Shown: one piece after another, positions 7,908 to 15,758 of the stretch
Layout: each line of letters starts with the position of its first letter
Position numbering within the stretch: position 1 is the stretch's first letter
Assembly (NCBI GenBank): GCA_028280225.1
Contig: JANQMF010000219.1
Location: 1 to 53,623 of the forward strand
Direction: 5' to 3'
Length of the DNA stretch: 53,623 nt
Source of the DNA: Pseudomonadales bacterium
GTDB taxonomy: Bacteria; Pseudomonadota; Gammaproteobacteria; Pseudomonadales; Azotimanducaceae
Notes under the pieces: model-generated
Seen by the model: only the letters and a program-made list of their open reading frames with translations
What the model was told of the DNA's origin: nothing
The model's database searches: none
Position numbers and translations under genes: made by a program

Positions 7908-10097
7908 TTAACCCGCGGATACACGATCGGGTACTATGGGATGGCTGCGATGTCCCACATTGATGTCCTGGGCCAGCGGTAGCTGCACCATAACCGCAAC
8001 ACCGGAACCATCCACCAGATTCATGGCACGCACCGTGCCGCCGTGATATTCCGCGATAATTCTCACCACGTATAACCCCAGGCCAAAATGGAGCCGGTTC
8101 TGTGGGCCCCGGTGACTGACCATGGAATCAAAAACAGACTTTTCCACTGCATCCGGCAATGATGGCCCGCGATTGGCAACGGTAATTTGCAATTGATCCC
8201 GGTAACAGTCCAATTGTACGCGAATAGCGGTATCCGGACGGTGAAAGTCCACTGCGTTGTCGATGATCTTGTCCAGAATCTGTTCGATGCGAAAATCAGA
8301 TACCATGGCCACGGCAGGCCGGCCCGGACCGCGGTAGAAAAAGTTTGTTTGCGGGTGAACCAGATTACAATTGGCGACATAGTTTTCCAGCAGCTCACCA
8401 ATATCTACCGCTTCCAGTTCTTCGGTTTCCAGGGCATCCTCCAGGTTTGCCGCGTCCGCGAGGTTTTGCACAATGGAGCCGATGCGATGCACCCCGCGTT
8501 TGGCACTGTCCAGGTACTTACTCTGACCCACCCCGGGGTGTTCTTCAGCCAGGTTCTGCAAGGACGTGCTTAAGGTGTTAAGCGGATTATTGATCTCGTG
8601 CCTGAGTGTTCGGGGCATGCTTTCCAGAAAGGTATTGTGCCGGTGTAACCGGGATAACATGTTGGAGACGCTGCGTGCCAGATCACCAATTTCGTCCCCG
8701 GCGTGCATCTCATTTCGCAGTTCGCCGATGCGTAACCGGCCATATGAGTCAATGGCGGCGTTTGCTTCGCGGCGTAAGTTGCGGATACGCCAGGCCAGAC
8801 GACCGGCAAATACCAGCAGCGCAATAAATACGGCAAACAGACTGAGCACCGAAACCATGGTGGCCTGATCCAGGGCAGCCCGCTGGTAAGACAGAATGTC
8901 CTCAATATTCTGCTCCACCACAACGGTGCCGATTACCGCATCCGCGGAGATGATAGGGTGGGCAGCCAGAATAATTTCGTTGTTCACGTCGGCGCGACTG
9001 CGCATGGCAATGGGTTCACCGGACAAACTCGATTCAATGGCGATATCCGCGGTCTTGTCTTTGTCGATTTCCGGTTCAGCCGGCCCGGTATAAACCTCCT
9101 TAAGAATCAGGGATTGCACCCAGGCGCGGGCGGTCTCCAACCACAAAGCAATTTTTTCGAACCAGGTGGTACGGTCCGGGCTTGGGCTAACCGTTTGAAT
9201 GGCACCGGTTTCGGCCCGTACTCTCTTTTCGTTGTCGATGACCAGAATACGTGAGCCGGAAAAGCCTAGTCCCTGAATAATGTTGCGCACTTCCGGAGAG
9301 CGCAAGACCACCAGGTTAAAACTCTGCTTACCTGCGGTGGGCAGGGTTCGCGTTGATCCGACGATGGCCCGGGTATTGGGATCGTCAACGTCAACAAAGG
9401 TAATGCCGAAAAAGCGCCGGGAACCCAGCAGGGCAATAGGGAATCGAAACTCGATGACCACCTCATCACCTTCCTGCCTGACATATCCCTGAATGCGGTT
9501 ATCCGCCGACCCGGTAGCGGCAAACCGCCATTCGTCATCCATGGCAAACCCGGTCACGCGCGACTCCTGCAATACCAGGGTGATGCGTCCGTCCTCGCCA
9601 TCGTTGCGGATAAAATCCAGGCGGATATGGTCTGCGTTGTCCAGCCGCAGATAATCCGGATCGCGATATACCAGGTTTTGGTCTTTGATCCGCATGTGTG
9701 CATACAGCTGATCCGCGCGTTCTCCAAGCAGCAACTGAAAGTCGCCATCCCGGGTCCCGCTGAGAGATCCAAAAGACAGATAGTCATCCAGCAGGTTTTG
9801 ATCCCAGTCGTCCACCAGAGCGTCTAATCTGATGCTGTTCTGCAGCGGGTGGGCAAAGAGGGGCTCAAAATCTTCCAGATTGACCGGCAGATCGTTAAAC
9901 AGATCCTCCCGGCCGTTAAACAACGTGGAAATACTCTTGGCCGTCAGTAGCTGAGCCTGGGACTGGCTCTGCACCAGAATACGCTCCATGTCCACCAACT
10001 GTTGGTAGCTGAACCAGGGTACAACCAGCAGTGCCAAACCGAACAGGAACAATTTTGTGCCAAGGCGGGGACCCTTGACACGGTCGTTAAATTTCAT
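7908..10097 (-). CDS. pdsS: Sensor histidine kinase of the proteobacterial dedicated sortase system type (PdsS-like)
   Basis: 729 residues. A membrane segment at ~17-34 is followed by a ~380-residue extracytoplasmic region, a second membrane segment at ~413-433, a HAMP-like linker to ~487, and a HisKA/HATPase_c core. The phosphorylated His is His500 in 'LRHEINNPLNTLS'. The ATPase domain shows the N box 'DNAVDF' and the G box 'FGLGLYVV'. The first part of the sensor region (~85-265) starts 'IRLDALVDDWD' and looks like a CBM9/DOMON-type beta-sandwich, which would suggest ligand (possibly sugar) sensing. Overall architecture and the H-box context resemble the kinases found with a dedicated marine-type sortase. 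It overlaps the response regulator by 4 bp (ATGA). No sortase lies in the window. Kinase role is firm; the subfamily name rests on recalled similarity. Confidence 0.8.
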   Translation of the reverse strand: MKFNDRVKGPRLGTKLFLFGLALLVVPWFSYQQLVDMERILVQSQSQAQLLTAKSISTLFNGREDLFNDLPVNLEDFEPLFAHPLQNSIRLDALVDDWDQNLLDDYLSFGSLSGTRDGDFQLLLGERADQLYAHMRIKDQNLVYRDPDYLRLDNADHIRLDFIRNDGEDGRITLVLQESRVTGFAMDDEWRFAATGSADNRIQGYVRQEGDEVVIEFRFPIALLGSRRFFGITFVDVDDPNTRAIVGSTRTLPTAGKQSFNLVVLRSPEVRNIIQGLGFSGSRILVIDNEKRVRAETGAIQTVSPSPDRTTWFEKIALWLETARAWVQSLILKEVYTGPAEPEIDKDKTADIAIESSLSGEPIAMRSRADVNNEIILAAHPIISADAVIGTVVVEQNIEDILSYQRAALDQATMVSVLSLFAVFIALLVFAGRLAWRIRNLRREANAAIDSYGRLRIGELRNEMHAGDEIGDLARSVSNMLSRLHRHNTFLESMPRTLRHEINNPLNTLSTSLQNLAEEHPGVGQSKYLDSAKRGVHRIGSIVQNLADAANLEDALETEELEAVDIGELLENYVANCNLVHPQTNFFYRGPGRPAVAMVSDFRIEQILDKIIDNAVDFHRPDTAIRVQLDCYRDQLQITVANRGPSLPDAVEKSVFDSMVSHRGPQNRLHFGLGLYVVRIIAEYHGGTVRAMNLVDGSGVAVMVQLPLAQDINVGHRSHPIVPDRVSAG

Positions 10098-10795
10098 TGT
10101 TCAGACCAGCGGTATCCATAACCATATTCGCTTTTGATGGATGAAAAGTCCGCATCCACCTTCTCAAACTTCTTACGGATGTTGCGCATATGCGTATTAA
10201 TTGTATTGTTAGATACAATGCTCTGCATGGTGGCATTCATCAGAGTTTCATAGCTGACCGCATGGCCGGGCATGCGCACCAGTTTTTCCAACATACGAAA
10301 CTCGGTGCCGGATAAATCGATGCGTTGTCCGCGCCAGGAGGCGAGAAGGGCATCGGTATCCAGTGCCAGTTCGCCGATCTGCCGGGCTGCGGAATTGTCG
10401 ATTTCCGGCTCCTGGTCTCTGGCTTCGTTGATGCGCAACAAAGATGAAATCCTCTCAGCCAGGTAATCCAGTGAAATGGGTTTTGGCAAGTAGTCCCAGG
10501 CGCCCAGGCGCAAACCCGAAATTTTGTCGATTTCATCGATGCGTTCGGTGAGAAAAATCACCGGAAGATTGGGTGATCGTGTTAACAGATCGCGGCACAA
10601 TTGGAAGCCCGCGTCCACTTCCTCACCCAGAATAATGTCCAGAATGGCGAGGTCCGGCAGACCATCGTTGAATCCGGCCAGAGCTTCGTCCCGGCTGGCG
10701 TAGGCGCGAACCTCATAACCCTTTTTGCTGATGGCGTCTTTGTAGTTGGAGCGCTGATCCGGGTCGTCTTCGACAATGGCTATAATTTTGGCCAA
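10094..10795 (-). CDS. pdsR: Response regulator, OmpR-like, PdsR type
   Basis: 233 residues. The receiver domain (1-120) has the acidic pair 'EDD' at 9-11, the phospho-acceptor Asp53 in 'AILDI', Thr83 in 'FLTER' and Lys105 in 'LPKP'. The C-terminal ~100 residues form a winged-helix DNA-binding domain with 'TEFRMLEKLVRMPGHAVSYETLM' style helices and a 'NTINTHMRNIRKKFEK' recognition region. The ending 'SIKSEYGYGYRW' matches the pattern I recall for regulators of the dedicated sortase systems. It is first in a two-gene minus-strand operon with the kinase, overlapping by 4 bp. Its targets are unknown; in relatives they are presumed to include sortase and substrate genes, which are absent here. 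Confidence 0.85.
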   Translation of the reverse strand: MAKIIAIVEDDPDQRSNYKDAISKKGYEVRAYASRDEALAGFNDGLPDLAILDIILGEEVDAGFQLCRDLLTRSPNLPVIFLTERIDEIDKISGLRLGAWDYLPKPISLDYLAERISSLLRINEARDQEPEIDNSAARQIGELALDTDALLASWRGQRIDLSGTEFRMLEKLVRMPGHAVSYETLMNATMQSIVSNNTINTHMRNIRKKFEKVDADFSSIKSEYGYGYRWSEQ

Positions 10796-11063
10796 AATCT
10801 GCTCCCGATTTCCTTGATGACTTGATGAGTAGTTTCAGCGGCTGATTTTACCGCTTTTTATCCGGAATGGGCGGATAATTCCCCACAGCCTAAAAAATGT
10901 GCCCCAGTGCACGATTTTCATCCTATATTTCTCCATAGTTGAACAATAAATTTCACTTTTTGCTTAGACAATCTTTGCGAATGTGGGTGTTTAATGCGTG
11001 GCTGACACGTTGAAAAATCATCCCTAACCGACCGCAAAGGACTTGCAACCACAGGATGTGAAC
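10796..11063. other. Divergent intergenic region upstream of the response regulator
   Basis: About 270 bp without a convincing gene, lying between the minus-strand two-component operon and the plus-strand small gene and pnuC. It must hold promoters for both directions. It contains a short hairpin AGCGG-(9 nt)-CCGCT at 10837-10855 followed by TTTTTA on the plus strand, which looks terminator-like although no plus-strand gene ends nearby. It could instead be an attenuator or a regulator site. The stretch around 10905-10965 is AT-rich. No strong sigma-70 pair was assigned. Confidence 0.4.
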
Positions 11064-11291
11064 ATGAGCGACAAAATTTTTATCCCCTTTACCGAAGCGC
11101 TTGTTGAAGACGGTGCTACACCACCCGGCGACTTGGTCCCTTACCAGATGGCTTACCGGTGTGTCCGTTTGTTGGACGGCACCTACGATTTCCGCAATGT
11201 CCCCGCCGAATCGGGTGCAGTAGCGGTGAAAATTGAGCTGCGCAGCGGCAAAGACTTGATTTCCGGCGGACACCTGGGGCACGCTGCTTAA
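11064..11291 (+). CDS. Small conserved-looking protein of unknown function
   Basis: 75 residues from ATG 11064 ('MSDKIFIPFTEAL'), with an 'AGGATG' purine stretch about 6 bases upstream; an earlier in-frame start at 11043 is less likely. The protein is acidic to neutral, without membrane segments or cysteine motifs. Its composition (balanced charged and hydrophobic residues, 'LVPYQMAYRCVRLLDG') looks like a real protein. I do not recognise the family. It ends 22 bp before pnuC and may share its transcript. An opposite-strand frame of 109 codons covers the same bases but has a poorer composition. Confidence 0.55.
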   Translation: MSDKIFIPFTEALVEDGATPPGDLVPYQMAYRCVRLLDGTYDFRNVPAESGAVAVKIELRSGKDLISGGHLGHAA

Positions 11292-11313
11292 ACACTGGTA
11301 GCGGAAAACATGT

Positions 11314-11901
11314 TTGGCCTATATAGCGGCAAATTGGCTGGAGTTGCTGGGCCTGCTGTCGGGCCTGTTATGTGTTTGGCTGCTGATTCGTGAAAATGTT
11401 CTAACCTTTCCCCTTGGGCTGATTTATGCGCTGATCACGGTGGTTGTGGTGGCCCGGGCCGGCTTGTTTGCCGACGTGCTGCTTAATCTCTACTACGTGG
11501 GGATGAACGCCTACGGTTGGTACTATTGGTTATACCACGGCGCACAACGGCGAAACGCCCGATTAGCCGTGCATTGGGTACCACGAGGGCAGTGGCCGCT
11601 CCTGCTGGGCCTTATCCTTGGGCTCACCCTGATTATGGGCTGGTACTTTGCCGCCTTTACCCGTGCAAGTCTGCCTTACCCGGACAGCTTTACCACCGTG
11701 GCCAGTTTTGTTGCGATGTGGATGTCTGCCCGCAAATACCTGGAAAGTTGGGTGTTGTGGTTTGTCATCGATGTTGTTCAGGTGATTTTGTATCTATACA
11801 AAGGCATTAACGAATATGCACTGTTGTATTTTGTTTACCTGGTCATGGCGGTCATGGGCTGGCGGGCGTGGCGGCCGCATCTGACACCCACCCCAGCTTG
11901 A
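11314..11901 (+). CDS. pnuC: PnuC-family nicotinamide riboside/mononucleotide transporter
   Basis: 195 residues with about seven hydrophobic segments. Motifs typical of PnuC are visible: 'LTFPLGLIYALI', 'ADVLLNLYY' and 'YGWYYWLYHG', plus 'ESWVLWFVIDV' and 'YLVMAVMGWRAW' near the end. PnuC carries pyridine nucleosides across the inner membrane for NAD salvage by facilitated diffusion, pulled by phosphorylation in the cytoplasm. The start is a TTG at 11314, since no ATG or GTG is found in frame upstream of the first membrane segment. The next gene is a NadR-like kinase, which could trap the imported nucleoside by phosphorylating it; this pairing supports both calls. Confidence 0.9.
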   Translation: MAYIAANWLELLGLLSGLLCVWLLIRENVLTFPLGLIYALITVVVVARAGLFADVLLNLYYVGMNAYGWYYWLYHGAQRRNARLAVHWVPRGQWPLLLGLILGLTLIMGWYFAAFTRASLPYPDSFTTVASFVAMWMSARKYLESWVLWFVIDVVQVILYLYKGINEYALLYFVYLVMAVMGWRAWRPHLTPTPA

Positions 11902-11930
11902 CCGGTACCCTGGTGAACCCGTCACCCCCA

Positions 11931-12461
11931 ATGATTGTGTGTACCGGCCCGGAGTCCAGCGGTAAGTCCACCCTGGCTGAACAACTGGCTTTGGCATTGG
12001 GTGGTGTACTGGTGCCGGAGGCCGCCCGTCAGGTGCTGCCCGGTTTGGGTAACCGCTATCTGCCCAGCGATGTTTATCACATTGCCGAACAACAGATGCG
12101 CGCTGAACAGGCCGCGCTGAACAGCGGCAATTCACCCATCATTTGTGATACCGACCTGCAGGTGATCTGCATCTGGTGGCAGGAACGCTTCGGACCCATA
12201 CCCGCTCCCCTGGTGTCAGCCTATGCTGCCCAGGCACCGCGGGTTTATCTGCTTTGTTATCCCGACCTGCCTTGGGAACCCGACCCACTAAGAGAAAACC
12301 CCCTGGACCGGGAGCGGCTTTTCGACCTGTATGAAAAAGATGCAACGGCACGGCATTTAACCTATCACATTGTGCGGGGTCAGGGTGACGCGCGTTTAGC
12401 CGGGGCTTTGGATGCCTTGAAGTCGCTGGGCATCACACCCCCAGCGCATTTCGGGCGGTGA
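11931..12461 (+). CDS. NadR-like P-loop kinase (probable ribosylnicotinamide kinase)
   Basis: About 176 residues from ATG 11931. An upstream GTG at 11868, overlapping pnuC, is open in frame, but family members start just before the P-loop as here. The Walker A 'GPESSGKST' is at residues 6-14, and 'VPEAARQVLP' follows. 'ICDTDLQVICIWW' resembles the Walker B/substrate region of the NadR C-terminal domain (AAA_28 family). In NadR this domain phosphorylates nicotinamide riboside to NMN; the NMN adenylyltransferase and DNA-binding domains of full NadR are absent. Together with PnuC it forms an uptake-and-trap pair. Its 3' end overlaps the convergent phosphotransferase gene by 29 bp. Confidence 0.8.
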   Translation: MIVCTGPESSGKSTLAEQLALALGGVLVPEAARQVLPGLGNRYLPSDVYHIAEQQMRAEQAALNSGNSPIICDTDLQVICIWWQERFGPIPAPLVSAYAAQAPRVYLLCYPDLPWEPDPLRENPLDRERLFDLYEKDATARHLTYHIVRGQGDARLAGALDALKSLGITPPAHFGR

Positions 12462-13227
12462 TCTGTTGTTGGCGAATTTCCGTCCGGTCATTGCCCAGAT
12501 TAAGCTGGTACTCAGCCCAAGCCCACTCCCGCGTCCAGAATGCGCGGAAAATGTCATCCAACTCGCCTTGATCCACGACACAACCCGGCCCCAAATACAG
12601 GCTGGCAAGCTCCGCCAGGCTGTCCGGCGATAAGCCCAGACCCTGGTGCAGGCTGACGACGTCGAACAGCGGGTTGTTCAAACCCACAAATTCCCAGTCC
12701 AGGGTAACCCAGCCGTGGGGTGTTTGAATGATATTCCAGGGATTCAGATCGTTGTGACAAGGGCTGTGCCGGCGCTGGGTGGTGTTTAGACCTGCGGGTA
12801 GTTTCTTCTCCGGCACCAGGCTGTTGCAGATGGCGGCAACATCATAGAAACGATCAGGATCGGGTAGTGCCCGGTGCAGACCACGCAAATAGTCGGCCAG
12901 TTCGGTCAGGGTGAGGGAAGCTGCAATATCGATGAGCAGAGGTCCCTCAACCCATGGGGTGAGCATCACTCCAGTGTGGCTGTCCAGATAAAGCGGTGTA
13001 ACCGACAGATCCGGAGGCAGTCGGGCGTACCAGGCGCCCTCGTGAACCCGGTCCACAAAGGGCTGGTTTGCCCGGGGCAGACGCAGTACATAACGTTGCT
13101 CCCGGTGGTTAAAGGCAAAATTGTGGTTACTGTAACCGCCGCTTAAGAAATCAATACGATGTATATCGCCGGGCTGCCAGCCGGGCATCAGCCGGCAAAC
13201 CAGTGCGGGAATGTCCTGCGGGTGCAT
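12433..13227 (-). CDS. Choline/thiamine-kinase-like aminoglycoside phosphotransferase-fold protein
   Basis: 264 residues with the APH/choline kinase fold. 'FLSGGYSNHNF' (28-37) is the nucleotide-binding loop. 'YVLRLPR' (46-52) supplies the ATP-binding region where a lysine is often found. The Brenner motif 'CHNDLNPWNI' has catalytic Asp160 and Asn165, and 'TLDWEF' carries the metal ligand Asp177. Relatives phosphorylate choline, thiamine or other small alcohols; LicA and ThiK are the closest styles. The substrate cannot be read from sequence. It sits between the sirtuin (10 bp away, same strand) and the convergent NadR-like gene. A role in nucleoside or cofactor salvage is a guess from context. 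Confidence 0.8.
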   Translation of the reverse strand: MHPQDIPALVCRLMPGWQPGDIHRIDFLSGGYSNHNFAFNHREQRYVLRLPRANQPFVDRVHEGAWYARLPPDLSVTPLYLDSHTGVMLTPWVEGPLLIDIAASLTLTELADYLRGLHRALPDPDRFYDVAAICNSLVPEKKLPAGLNTTQRRHSPCHNDLNPWNIIQTPHGWVTLDWEFVGLNNPLFDVVSLHQGLGLSPDSLAELASLYLGPGCVVDQGELDDIFRAFWTREWAWAEYQLNLGNDRTEIRQQQITARNALGV

Positions 13228-13237
13228 AATTTACACC

Positions 13238-13999
13238 TCAGTTCAGGCCAACCACCAGGGACATGGTAGACCCAATCTGTTCCCGCACAACAATGTCCGC
13301 CATATCATCCAGGGGTGTTTCTTCCCGATTGACAATCGCCAGCCCGGCGCCAAGGCGTTTAGCAAATTCCGGAAATCCGGCGGCAGGGTATACGCTCAGC
13401 GAAGAGCCAAGGACAATCATCAGGTCGCATTGCTCAACAGCTTGTTGAGCCCGCATCATTTCCCGCTCGGGCATGGCCTGGCCGAACGAAATGGTTGCGG
13501 TTTTTATAATACCGCCACAACGCGAACACGGTTCGACGCGGGAGATCTGCTTAAATTGTTTTTCCAGGTCCGCCATTTCATAACGGGTTTGACAGGACAG
13601 GCAGGTGGCATAACTGGCGTTGCCGTGTAATTCGATCACCTTGTCTTCAGGCACTCCGGAGTCCTGGTGCAAATTGTCCACGTTCTGGGTGATGATCGCT
13701 GCACACTTTCCCATTTCGACCAGCCGAGCCAATGCTTTGTGACCACTATTGGGTACGGCATTCTCCATGGTCCGCTCACCCGAAAATTTTCGGCTCCAGG
13801 ATTCCTGTCTGGCCGTTTCCGAAGAGACAAAGTCCTGAAATTGAATAGGCTTTATTTTGGTCCACAAGCCTGTACCCGGGCTGCGAAAATCCGGAATACC
13901 CGACTCGGTACTGATCCCGGCACCGGTAAAACACACGATCCGTTGGGCGCCATCTATGGCTTCACCCAAGGCTTGAATGGCTTCTTCACTCACTTTCAC
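13238..13999 (-). CDS. cobB: Sirtuin (Sir2) NAD-dependent protein deacylase
   Basis: 253 residues. It has 'FTGAGISTESGIPDFR' (24-39), the NAD-binding GAG loop; 'TQNVDNLHQDSG' (104-115); the catalytic His125 in 'ELHGN'; and a zinc finger with Cys133, Cys136, Cys158 and Cys161. 'VLGSSLSVYPA' and 'IVNREETPLD' complete the Rossmann fold. Sirtuins remove acyl groups from lysines, using NAD and releasing nicotinamide. The enzyme consumes NAD in the same cluster where PnuC and the NadR-like kinase refill it. It is probably the first gene of a minus-strand pair with the phosphotransferase. The cobB name is by family, not by orthology test. Confidence 0.92.
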   Translation of the reverse strand: MKVSEEAIQALGEAIDGAQRIVCFTGAGISTESGIPDFRSPGTGLWTKIKPIQFQDFVSSETARQESWSRKFSGERTMENAVPNSGHKALARLVEMGKCAAIITQNVDNLHQDSGVPEDKVIELHGNASYATCLSCQTRYEMADLEKQFKQISRVEPCSRCGGIIKTATISFGQAMPEREMMRAQQAVEQCDLMIVLGSSLSVYPAAGFPEFAKRLGAGLAIVNREETPLDDMADIVVREQIGSTMSLVVGLN

Positions 14000-14064
14000 A
14001 AACCCTGCTTACTTTCCAGGTGAGCATGGTAACATTTTCGTTTGTTGATCAAGCTGTGCTTATT

Positions 14065-14679
14065 ATGTCTAAAGTAGAATTTTTCTTTGATTGTTCCAGC
14101 CCCTGGACTTACCTGGCCTTTGAGAGCATCCAACCGCTGGCGGCACGCGCGGATGTTGAGTTTATCTGGCGGCCCTTCCTGGTGGGTGGTGTCTTTAATA
14201 CCGTTAACCCCAGCGTTTACGAAAACCGGCAAAATCCGGTGCCCATCAAGCAGCGCTACTACAAAAAGGACCTTAAGGATTGGGCCCGATATGTGGGTGT
14301 CGAAATTGGCGCCCCCGCTGTTTTTCCGGTCAACAGTGTCAAGGCCATGCGGGGGGCGTTTGTGGCGATTGAAGAAAACAAGCTTGTCGAATACGCCAGG
14401 GCCGTATTTAAATCCTACTGGACGGGGCTGAACGACATATCCCAGGACAACGAACTGCAGCACATTGTGGATGAAGTGGGTCTGGATACAGAATCGTTTT
14501 GGCAAAAAATTAGTTCCCAACCTTACAAGGACAAGCTTAGAGACAATACTCAGGAGTTGGTTGAACGGGGAGGCTTTGGTTCACCAACAATGTTTCTTGA
14601 CGATGACGATATGTATTTCGGCAACGACCGTATTGTCTTGCTGGAACACAAGCTGACCGCGCAATCGGGACAATCCTAG
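14065..14679 (+). CDS. DsbA-fold 2-hydroxychromene-2-carboxylate isomerase-like protein
   Basis: 204 residues from ATG 14065; an open upstream start at 14020 adds only unconserved sequence. 'FFFDCSSPWTYLAF' at the N-terminus is the hallmark of the HCCA isomerase/kappa-GST family, where a serine or cysteine in this segment contacts glutathione. 'WRPFLVGGVFN' and the C-terminal 'GGFGSPTMFLDDDDMYFGNDR' segment (a cis-Pro motif 'GSPTM') complete the thioredoxin-like fold. The founding enzyme acts in naphthalene breakdown, but most bacterial members are uncharacterised oxidoreductases or isomerases using glutathione. No degradation genes lie nearby, so the substrate is unknown. The next gene starts 14 bp downstream. 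Confidence 0.85.
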   Translation: MSKVEFFFDCSSPWTYLAFESIQPLAARADVEFIWRPFLVGGVFNTVNPSVYENRQNPVPIKQRYYKKDLKDWARYVGVEIGAPAVFPVNSVKAMRGAFVAIEENKLVEYARAVFKSYWTGLNDISQDNELQHIVDEVGLDTESFWQKISSQPYKDKLRDNTQELVERGGFGSPTMFLDDDDMYFGNDRIVLLEHKLTAQSGQS

Positions 14680-14693
14680 GACTGAAGTAAACC

Positions 14694-15758
14694 GTGAGGA
14701 CTCTGTGTTTAGTCCTGAAATCCATGCTGAAATGGATCAGTCTGGGGGTGCCGATTGTATTGGCAGTCGCTGGATTATTTTTTCTGCTGCATCCGGGGTA
14801 TCAACTCGGCCGTGGTGTGTGGCATCTGCTGACCCCTTTCCCAAAACCGGTGGTGGCAAATCCGCCGATGGCTGAAGTCAGCCGGCATCGTGTCAGCTGG
14901 GTAGCGGATTTGGCGGATTTGCGTTTGCATGAATCCAGTGGACTTGCTGCCAGCAACCGGCATGCGGGTATTTTCTGGTCCATGAACGACAGCGGCAACC
15001 AACCGGAATTGTTTGCGTTGAATCTGCATGGCAAAACCCAGGGCGTGCTGAAGGTAAATACCCAATACCACGACGACTGGGAGGCTCTGGATGCCTTTGA
15101 GCTGGACGGTGTTGCATACCTTGTTATCGCCAACTCGGGAGACAACTTTCGCTGGCGCAGTCAACGTACCTTGCTGGTGGTTGCGGAACCGGAGTTGACC
15201 ATGTTGACCGCGCCTGATGAAGAACCGGTGCACATAGACGTGGCCTGGCAGATACACTTTACCTACCCGGATGGCCCGCGAGATGCTGAAGCCATGGCGG
15301 TAGACAGCCTGCGCAATCGGATTCTGATCATCAGCAAGCGGGAGACGCCACCCACCTTGTATTCGCTGCCGCTACGGGCCAGCCAGCCGGTGATCGCCAC
15401 ACCTGAATTCGACCTGGTTCACCTGCCCAGACCAACCCGGGAGGAAGTGCACCTGGACCGGCGGGCTTATTACCGGCACATGCCATCGGGAATGGATATT
15501 GCGCAAAACAGTCTGTTGCTCACTACGTACAAAGATGCCTACCTGTATAATTTGAGCGAGGTATCCCCCCGGCCGCTGCGGGTGCCGTTGCCGTCGTTGG
15601 GGCAAAGGGAAGCGCTCAGCTTCGGCCATGACAGTGACAGGGTTGCCTATGTCACCCGGGAACGCTTGGATGGGGTGGGGTTTGCGGACCTGTTTAAGAT
15701 TGAATTGCTTGACGTATCCGCAAAAATGCCTGAGGTGGCTGTGCAAGACACGCCATAA
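14694..15758 (+). CDS. Membrane-anchored beta-propeller-like protein of unknown function
   Basis: 354 residues from GTG 14694; the ATG at 14724 is the alternative. One hydrophobic segment (~12-33 of the longer form) would anchor the protein or act as a signal peptide. The rest looks like a periplasmic beta-propeller: 'HESSGLAASNRHAGIFWSMND', 'DWEALDAF' and 'DAEAMAVD' recur at blade-like spacing, as in phytase-like or SdiA-regulated-type propellers. No catalytic set is recognisable. The 3' end overlaps the convergent CPT-like gene by 65 bp. The fold call is an inference; the function is not known. Confidence 0.7.
   Translation: MRTLCLVLKSMLKWISLGVPIVLAVAGLFFLLHPGYQLGRGVWHLLTPFPKPVVANPPMAEVSRHRVSWVADLADLRLHESSGLAASNRHAGIFWSMNDSGNQPELFALNLHGKTQGVLKVNTQYHDDWEALDAFELDGVAYLVIANSGDNFRWRSQRTLLVVAEPELTMLTAPDEEPVHIDVAWQIHFTYPDGPRDAEAMAVDSLRNRILIISKRETPPTLYSLPLRASQPVIATPEFDLVHLPRPTREEVHLDRRAYYRHMPSGMDIAQNSLLLTTYKDAYLYNLSEVSPRPLRVPLPSLGQREALSFGHDSDRVAYVTRERLDGVGFADLFKIELLDVSAKMPEVAVQDTP

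Noticed and set aside
10837-10860. Rho-independent terminator in the PdsR upstream region
   Set aside because: The stem has only five pairs with a nine-base loop, and no plus-strand gene ends upstream of it.
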